From a bacterium (GTDB lineage: Bacteria; Verrucomicrobiota; Verrucomicrobiae; Limisphaerales; J093), in contig JAKCAB010000688.1 in NCBI GenBank assembly GCA_021839785.1, forward strand, positions 1 to 9,898: DNA of 9,898 nucleotides. The letters run 5' to 3'. A model generated the notes under the pieces. It did not search any database. It was not told where the DNA came from and was given only the letters and a program-made list of their open reading frames with translations. This document shows, piece by piece, positions 5,060 to 9,898 of the stretch. A program made the position numbers and the translations under genes. Each line of letters begins with the position of its first letter. Position 1 is the first letter of the stretch.

Positions 5060-8000
5060 ATGCCGGCAACCTCGTTCTTCCGCTTCAGGCTCCTTCTGGT
5101 GATGGCGCTTGCGACGGTTTGTCTGGGGTCTGTTCAAGCCTCAGCCCGCCGGGAGTTATCCCTGGAAACCGGCTGGTTCTTCCAAACCAACGGCGCGCCG
5201 GCGACGGCATGGAAGCCGGTGCGAGTGCCGGCGACGTTCCAGGATTACGAAGGCACGAACTTCCACGGCATCGGCTGGTATCGGACCGCGTTCAAACTCG
5301 AACCACCGCCGCCAGGCCAGCGTGTGCTGATCCACTTTCAGGCCGCAGCCACGGTGGCCGAAGTCTGGTGCAACGGCGTTCGCCTCGGCCGCCACCTCGG
5401 CGGCTGGACACCGTTTCGATTCGATCTGACCGAGGCCCTTCACAGATCGACCGCGCCGGGCACGAACGAACTCCGCGTCCGCCTTGACGAAAAGGTCGGC
5501 CACAACACCCAAGGTTTTCTGCCGATCGTCGAGCCGCACTTTGGTGGCCTCTGGCAAGGCGTGGAGTTGCTCACGGTGGCGGCGACCACCATCGATGACC
5601 TTCGCCTGCGCGCCGTCGGCAATCCAAAAACCGGCCGGCTCGAACTGGAGATTCCGCTGGCCGGCGAGGACGCAGGCGAAGTCTCCAGTTTGACGGTAGC
5701 AGTGCGCCCGCCGGGATCGAGGAAGTCGCAGAAGCTCGACCTCGCGCTCAGTACCTCGCCGCCTGCTGAACCACCGACGGCTCTCCCCACGCTCCGCCGC
5801 GAAGGGAACTCGCTGTTCGCGGAAATTCCGGTGGCGCATCCGCGGCTTTGGTCGCCGACGGATCCCGCGCTTTACGAGGTGGTGATCACCTTGCCAACGC
5901 TGAATGGCGGACGGGCGGGAGGCGATCAAGTCAAGATGCGCGCGGCTTTTCGCACGGTCGAGGCCAGCGGCCACCAGCTTCGGCTCAACGGCCAACCGTT
6001 GAACGTCCGCGGTCTGCTGAACTGGGGTTATTACCCGCCGGAGCTTGCGCCGATCCCGGACGAAGCGCGGTTCCGTCGCGACCTCGAATTCGCCCGACGC
6101 CGCGGCTTCAACCTCATGAAATTCTGCCTCTGGGTGCCGCCGCCGCGCTACCTCGAACTGTGCGACGAGTTCGGAATGCTCACCTGGATGGAGTATCCGA
6201 CTTGGCATCCGCAACTCACGCCGGAACACCTGGAGTCGCTGCGACGCGAGTTCGCCGAGTTCTTCCATTTCGATCGCAACCACCCGTCGGTGATTTTGCG
6301 CAGCCTCACCTGCGAAACCGGCGCGAGCGCGGACCTGGGTGTTATCAAGTCACTTTACGACACCGCCAAGCGGCTGATTCCCGGCGCGCTCGTGGAAGAC
6401 GATTCAAGCTGGATCGAGTGGAATCGCGTCACCGATTTCTACGACGACCATCCTTATGGCAACAACGACACGTGGGTCGCGACCCTGAGCCGCCTGACGA
6501 ACTACGTCGCCGGGCACGACACCAAACCACTGGTGCTCGGCGAGGCGATGGCGGCGGACACCTGGCCGCGCTTGCGCGACGTTGAACGCCGGCTCGGCAA
6601 GGACCGGCCTTACTGGGCGCCGAAGGCGCTGGACGCGCAGCAGGCTTGGCTGGCGCGTATGAAAGCGATCGCCGGCCCCGAGCCCTTGCGACACCTGCTC
6701 CCAGATTCGTTGCGTTATGGCCTGCTGATGCGGAAGTACCAGGCCGAAACCTATCGTCGCGAAGTGCCCGCCGGCGGCTATGTCATCAGCGTGATTCGCG
6801 ACATTCCCAGCGCCACGATGGGGTTGATCGATTACCTCGACGATCCCAAATGGGCGGCCACGGATTGGGCCTGGCAGCGTGACACGATTTGCCTGCTCCA
6901 GACCGAGAACGACCGACGCAGCTTCGCCGCGGGCAAATGGCTCAAGGGCGCTTTGCTGGTCAGTCATTTCGGCAGCGCGCCGATTCGGAACGGCCGGCTC
7001 GAAGTCACGCTGGCCGGCGCTCGCGCCAAAGCGGAAAAATCACAGGAACCCGGCACGCTGAAGCCGTGGCTGGACTTGGATCTGCCGCTGCCCGCCAGCC
7101 TCGCGAAACCAGAGCGGTTGGTGCTGCGCGCCCGGCTGAAAACCGCCGCGGCGGAGTTTCGCAACGAATGGCCGGTCTGGGTGGTGCCGGCCTCGCCGGC
7201 GGTGTGCGCGAACCACGTTTGGGTGGACCCGGCCCTGGTCCCGGCCCTGAACCTGCCGCCCGCTCCCGGACCGCTTTCGGACGCGGCGCGGGACGATGTT
7301 GTGGTGGCCGCACGCCTCGACGACGCGCTGGCCCGTCGCCTCGAAGCCGGCGGTCGCGTGCTGCTCCTGCCCGACGGCGGCAAAGGCAGTTTCAAGCTGG
7401 AGGATCACTGGTTTCTGCGCGGCGCACCTTACGTTAATACGGCGGCACTCGGCGACTCCGTGCCGCGCGAGTTGCTGGTGGAATTGCAGCACTTCGATCT
7501 CGCGAGCCGCGTGATTCCGAACCTGCCCTGGCTCGATCAGATCGACCCGATTCTGATGCTCTGGGACACGCACGACCTGAGCACCGTGAAGACCCACGGC
7601 TTGATCTTCGAAACTCGCGTCGGCCCCGGCCGGCTGCTGGTCAGCGCGGTGAATCATCGCGGCGCCACCAACGCGGTCGGCCGGTGGCTCTTGGGCGTGC
7701 TGGCGGACCACCTCGCAAACGGCCGTCCTCCGCGGCACCAGCTCTCGGACAGTCTGTGGCGCGGGCTCAAGGCGAAGCTGCACGAAGACAAGTTGCCGTT
7801 GGTGGACCGCACATGGCGGTTCAAACCCGAGCTGAAAGAGGCTGGTTTCCAACCCGGGTGGGCAGCGCCGGATCTGGACGACTCGACCTGGAGCGAGATC
7901 AAGATCGGTCGCGACTGGGAATCGCAAGGCTGGCCGAAGCTCGACGGCTGGGCTTGGTATCGATTGAAGGTGAGGGTTCCGGAGAAGTGGCAGGGCCGCT

Positions 8001-8263
8001 CCGTTTATCTCACGTTCGAAGGCGTGGATGACCTCTACGAGTTGTTCATCGACGGCAAGCTGTTCGCCAGGCGCGGTGACCTCGCCGCGCACAAAGACAC
8101 GTTCAACGAAACCTTCAGCCACGATCTGACCGCGGTGGCGAGGCCAGGCGAAGAGTTGACGATCGCCGTCCGCGTCCACGATTGGTATGGCGCCGGCGGC
8201 ATCTTCCGACCGGTGACGCTGGCCACCGCGCCGTGGGCGCCGGAACTGGAAGTGTTCCGCTGA
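5060..8263 (+). CDS. Secreted multidomain glycoside hydrolase family 2 protein
   Basis: This protein has 1067 residues. Residues 1-29 form a Sec signal peptide: basic RFR, a hydrophobic stretch LLLVMALATVCLG, then a likely cut after ASA. A GH2 sugar-binding jelly roll (about 35-175) carries GWYRTAF, VWCNGVRLGRHLGGWTPFRFD and GLWQGVEL. A GH2 Ig-like domain (about 176-300) carries PRLWSPTDPALY (261-272). The TIM barrel (about 301-600) has RNHPSVILRSLTCE with the expected acid/base at Glu419 and KPLVLGE with the expected nucleophile at Glu495. Residue 418 is Cys instead of the usual Asn. Next come an Ig-like segment, a Rossmann-like region (about 745-865, DDVVVAARLDD...GGRVLLLPDGG) resembling amidotransferase-like domains of glycosidases, and a second jelly roll (about 917-1060). 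It probably cleaves a beta-linked sugar outside the cytoplasm; whether galactoside, mannoside or glucuronide cannot be told. It follows manC by 12 bases. Confidence 0.9.
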   Translation: MPATSFFRFRLLLVMALATVCLGSVQASARRELSLETGWFFQTNGAPATAWKPVRVPATFQDYEGTNFHGIGWYRTAFKLEPPPPGQRVLIHFQAAATVAEVWCNGVRLGRHLGGWTPFRFDLTEALHRSTAPGTNELRVRLDEKVGHNTQGFLPIVEPHFGGLWQGVELLTVAATTIDDLRLRAVGNPKTGRLELEIPLAGEDAGEVSSLTVAVRPPGSRKSQKLDLALSTSPPAEPPTALPTLRREGNSLFAEIPVAHPRLWSPTDPALYEVVITLPTLNGGRAGGDQVKMRAAFRTVEASGHQLRLNGQPLNVRGLLNWGYYPPELAPIPDEARFRRDLEFARRRGFNLMKFCLWVPPPRYLELCDEFGMLTWMEYPTWHPQLTPEHLESLRREFAEFFHFDRNHPSVILRSLTCETGASADLGVIKSLYDTAKRLIPGALVEDDSSWIEWNRVTDFYDDHPYGNNDTWVATLSRLTNYVAGHDTKPLVLGEAMAADTWPRLRDVERRLGKDRPYWAPKALDAQQAWLARMKAIAGPEPLRHLLPDSLRYGLLMRKYQAETYRREVPAGGYVISVIRDIPSATMGLIDYLDDPKWAATDWAWQRDTICLLQTENDRRSFAAGKWLKGALLVSHFGSAPIRNGRLEVTLAGARAKAEKSQEPGTLKPWLDLDLPLPASLAKPERLVLRARLKTAAAEFRNEWPVWVVPASPAVCANHVWVDPALVPALNLPPAPGPLSDAARDDVVVAARLDDALARRLEAGGRVLLLPDGGKGSFKLEDHWFLRGAPYVNTAALGDSVPRELLVELQHFDLASRVIPNLPWLDQIDPILMLWDTHDLSTVKTHGLIFETRVGPGRLLVSAVNHRGATNAVGRWLLGVLADHLANGRPPRHQLSDSLWRGLKAKLHEDKLPLVDRTWRFKPELKEAGFQPGWAAPDLDDSTWSEIKIGRDWESQGWPKLDGWAWYRLKVRVPEKWQGRSVYLTFEGVDDLYELFIDGKLFARRGDLAAHKDTFNETFSHDLTAVARPGEELTIAVRVHDWYGAGGIFRPVTLATAPWAPELEVFR

Positions 8264-8317
8264 AAGCACCGTCGCGACTTGCCAACCTGCGGGAGCACTC
8301 CTAGCTTGGCCGCCTCT

Positions 8318-9247
8318 ATGGAAAAAGTCGTCATCATCGGCACGGGTTGCGCCGGGCTCACCGCAGCGGTCTATACCGCGCGCGCCAACCTCGCGCCGCT
8401 CGTCCTCACCGGCATCATGCCCGGCGGTCTGCTCACCACCACCAGCATCGTCGAGAATTTCCCCGGTTTTCCGGAAGGCGTGGACGGCTATGAGTTGATG
8501 ACGCGGATGCAGGCGCAGGCCGAAAAGTTCGGCGCGCGGGTGAAATACGGCACGGTCGAGTCGGTGGATTTGTCGAAGGCGCCCTTCACGTTGAGCGTGG
8601 ACGGCGAACCGGTGCACACCCAAACGCTCATCATTGCGAGTGGCGCGAGCCATCGGCATCTCGGCCTGGAGAGCGAGGACAAGTTGGAGAAGAAAGGCGT
8701 CACTTACTGTGCGACCTGCGACGGCGCCTTGCCGCTGTTCCGCAACCAACCGCTGGTGGTGGTTGGGGGTGGTGATTCCGCGGCCGAGGAAGCGCTGTAC
8801 CTGACCCGGTTCGGCTCGGTGGTGTACCTGATCCACCGCCGTGACCAGCTCCGCGCTTCGAAGATCATGGCCGAGCGCGTGCTCGCGCATCCGAAGATCA
8901 AGCCGGTCTGGGATTCGGTCGTGACCGACATCTTGGATGTAAACCAGGACAAGGTGACCGCCGTGCGGATCAGGAACGTGAAGACGAACGCCGAATCCGA
9001 ACTGGCCTGCGCCGGCGTGTTCATCGCCGTCGGCCACGTGCCGAACACCCAGCTTTTCAAAGGCGTCATCGACATGGATGACGCTGGTTACATCGTGCCC
9101 AAGCGCGGCTCCGAAACCAACGTCCCCGGCGTGTTCGTGGCCGGCGATTGTTCGGACCGGGTGTATCGCCAAGCCGTCACCGCCGCTGGCATGGGCTGCG
9201 CGGCGGCCATCGACGCGGAACGCCATCTCGCCGCGCTCAACCAATAG
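8318..9247 (+). CDS. trxB: Thioredoxin-disulfide reductase
   Basis: This 309-residue cytoplasmic FAD enzyme passes electrons from NADPH to thioredoxin. Seen in order: VVIIGTGCAGLTAAVYTARANL, the FAD dinucleotide fold (4-25); GGLLTTTSIVENFPGFP; the redox-active CATC (Cys131 and Cys134); VVGGGDSAAEEA, the NADPH fold; HRRDQLRA, whose arginines select NADPH over NADH; and GVFVAGDCSDRVYRQAVTAAGMG, the second FAD site. The first glycine motif has Cys where most members have Pro (GSGPAG). An in-frame TTG at 8279 would add 13 residues, but MEKVVIIG is the normal start, so 8318 is chosen. No Shine-Dalgarno is visible; GGGAG at 8291-8295 is too far away. The gap from the GH2 gene is 54 bases, without a terminator. 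Confidence 0.95.
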   Translation: MEKVVIIGTGCAGLTAAVYTARANLAPLVLTGIMPGGLLTTTSIVENFPGFPEGVDGYELMTRMQAQAEKFGARVKYGTVESVDLSKAPFTLSVDGEPVHTQTLIIASGASHRHLGLESEDKLEKKGVTYCATCDGALPLFRNQPLVVVGGGDSAAEEALYLTRFGSVVYLIHRRDQLRASKIMAERVLAHPKIKPVWDSVVTDILDVNQDKVTAVRIRNVKTNAESELACAGVFIAVGHVPNTQLFKGVIDMDDAGYIVPKRGSETNVPGVFVAGDCSDRVYRQAVTAAGMGCAAAIDAERHLAALNQ

Positions 9248-9283
9248 CCGGCGACCTCACCAACCCCCAAACCCAAGACCGCC

Positions 9284-9637
9284 ATGATCAAAAGCATCGC
9301 GTTCGTCCTCTACCCGGTCAGCGACATCGCCGCCGCCCGCGCCTTTTACGAAGGCCGGCTCGGACTGAAGGTCACGCTGAACTACCAGGACTTCTGGCTC
9401 GAATACGACCTCGGCGACAGCACCTTCGCCATCTCGAAGGCCGACGCCGAGCACCCGGTGCCGGTGCGCGGCGCGCTCGTCGCCTTCGAGGTGTCCGACC
9501 TCGACGGTTTTGTCGCGCGGCTTAAATCCGAGGGCGTGAAGTTCAACAAGGACATCGCCGAAACGCCGGTCTGCCGGATGGCCTTCGCGCTCGATCCCGA
9601 CGGCAACGAGGTCTTGCTCCACCAGCGCAAGAGCTGA
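9284..9637 (+). CDS. VOC superfamily (glyoxalase-like) protein
   Basis: This 117-residue protein has one vicinal-oxygen-chelate fold made of two beta-alpha-beta-beta-beta modules. Module 1 includes YPVSDIAAARAFYEGRLGLKV (10-30) and FWLEYDLGDSTFAIS. Module 2 includes GALVAFEVSDLDGFVARLKSEGVKF and CRMAFALDPDGNEVLLHQRK (97-116). The family covers glyoxalases, dioxygenases and antibiotic-resistance proteins that bind a metal through His/Glu residues. Here the first strand has no His at the usual ligand place, and the acidic residue of the GN-x-x-E ending is shifted (GNEVLL), so canonical metal chemistry is uncertain. It lies 36 bases after trxB with no Shine-Dalgarno and may be co-transcribed with it. 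The fold is clear; the function is unknown. Confidence 0.85.
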   Translation: MIKSIAFVLYPVSDIAAARAFYEGRLGLKVTLNYQDFWLEYDLGDSTFAISKADAEHPVPVRGALVAFEVSDLDGFVARLKSEGVKFNKDIAETPVCRMAFALDPDGNEVLLHQRKS

Positions 9638-9683
9638 GCCTTGTTGGCCGGCGAATTTGCGCCGCACGCCGCCGGGGCTGTAG

Positions 9684-9712
9684 TTGCAGAAACAGGCCCG
9701 GGGGTGGATAGT
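9684..9712 (+). promoter_or_regulatory. Candidate promoter of the radical SAM gene
   Basis: TTGCAG (9684-9689), a 17-base spacer and GATAGT (9707-9712) make a moderate housekeeping-type promoter in the 132-base spacer after the VOC gene. Transcription would start near 9719, giving an untranslated leader of about 50 bases before the ATG at 9770. The T-run at 9711-9717 belongs to this AT-rich patch. Support is sequence match and position only. Confidence 0.4.
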
Positions 9713-9769
9713 TTTTTCGTTCGCCGCGGCGGCGGCCGTTGCTGGGCCTCCCGCGCGAATCTGCCACGA

Positions 9770-9898
9770 ATGAAGATTCTTCTGGTTTACCCGCCCACAC
9801 CGGACACGTTCTGGAGTTTCAAACACGTCGTGCGGCTCGTCTCGAAACGCGCAGCCATGCCGCCGCTCGGCTTGCTGACCGTGGCCGCGATGCTCCCG
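9770..9898 (+). CDS. B12-binding radical SAM protein, N-terminal fragment
   Basis: An ATG opens 43 codons that run off the right edge. The start [19 protein letters not shown], followed by [16 protein letters not shown] (28-43), matches the beginning of the B12-binding domain of radical SAM proteins of the DUF4070 type. In that group, '[13 protein letters not shown]' and '[13 protein letters not shown]' are familiar strings to me. These enzymes use cobalamin plus a 4Fe-4S cluster and S-adenosylmethionine, often to methylate unreactive carbon; the hopanoid methylase HpnP is a relative. The CxxxCxxC cluster motif would lie outside the window and cannot be seen. The frame stays open to the last base, and the start is supported by protein similarity rather than by a Shine-Dalgarno. 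Which subfamily it belongs to remains open. Confidence 0.8.
   Translation, partial: MKILLVYPPTPDTFWSFKHVVRLVSKRAAMPPLGLLTVAAMLP

Noticed and set aside
5120..5125. Lipoprotein signal at Cys21 of the GH2 protein
   Set aside because: The residues before Cys21 are Ala-Thr-Val; a lipobox needs Gly, Ala or Ser directly before the Cys. An ordinary signal peptidase I site after ASA fits better.
3308..5137. A 609-codon open frame on the minus strand
   Set aside because: It lies antisense to the antitoxin, toxin and guanylyltransferase genes, whose products are clearly recognisable. Its translation is Arg/His/Gly-rich with no family motif, a typical result of GC-rich third codon positions.
7040..9244. 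A 734-codon open frame on the minus strand
   Set aside because: It is antisense to the GH2 and trxB genes, has low-complexity Arg/Gln/His-rich composition and no recognisable domain.
9711..9717. T-run as the tail of a rho-independent terminator after the VOC gene
   Set aside because: No stable stem directly precedes it; the sequence before it is a G-run with a self-complementary CCCGGG only. A promoter -10 explains the patch better.
9770..9898. Calling the edge gene hpnP (hopanoid C2-methylase)
   Set aside because: Only 43 residues of the B12-binding part are visible; the DTFWSFKH string fits the broader DUF4070 group and does not separate subfamilies.
1..9898. CRISPR array, tRNA, rRNA or transposase
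   Set aside because: I saw no regularly spaced direct repeats of 20 or more bases, no cloverleaf, no rRNA-like stretch and no transposase motif. The only tandem repeat seen is the short 8-base triplet at 2220-2243.

Overview
The window is GC-rich, gene-dense bacterial DNA with no rRNA, tRNA, transposase or CRISPR array. My best guess is a Verrucomicrobiota-like bacterium (PVC group), from three things: the multidomain secreted GH2 glycosidase, the near-absence of Shine-Dalgarno sequences (one clear case among nine visible starts), and the type of intergenic repeat between the permease and trpA. This assignment is inference; no marker gene here settles it.

Layout. Positions 1-579 on the minus strand are an ECF-type RNA polymerase sigma factor whose 3' end leaves the window. 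It diverges from an NCS2/AzgA-type purine permease (732-2057). A 256-base spacer (2058-2313) holds an imperfect long hairpin followed by three 8-base quasi-repeats and looks like a dispersed intergenic repeat. Next come a solitary tryptophan synthase alpha gene (trpA), a Phd/YefM-type antitoxin with a perfect 17-base palindrome just before its start, and an overlapping PIN-domain (VapC-like) toxin that appears to have lost most of its acidic catalytic residues. Then follow a mannose-1-phosphate guanylyltransferase, a 1067-residue exported GH2 glycoside hydrolase, thioredoxin reductase (trxB) and a small VOC-fold protein. The right edge holds the first 43 codons of a B12-binding radical SAM protein.

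How the genes work together. From trpA to the VOC gene all are on the plus strand with gaps of -4 to 80 bases, so they could be co-transcribed, but the functions are mixed (tryptophan synthesis, toxin-antitoxin, GDP-mannose supply, polysaccharide breakdown, thiol redox). The firm functional pair is antitoxin plus toxin. GDP-mannose synthesis and the GH2 enzyme are 12 bases apart and may both concern glycans, in opposite directions.

The most interesting items are the toxin-antitoxin locus (palindromic operator over a predicted near-leaderless promoter, with a degenerate PIN active site), the repeat in the permease-trpA spacer, and the GH2 enzyme with Cys in place of the usual Asn before its acid/base Glu. 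I see no clearly new multi-gene system.
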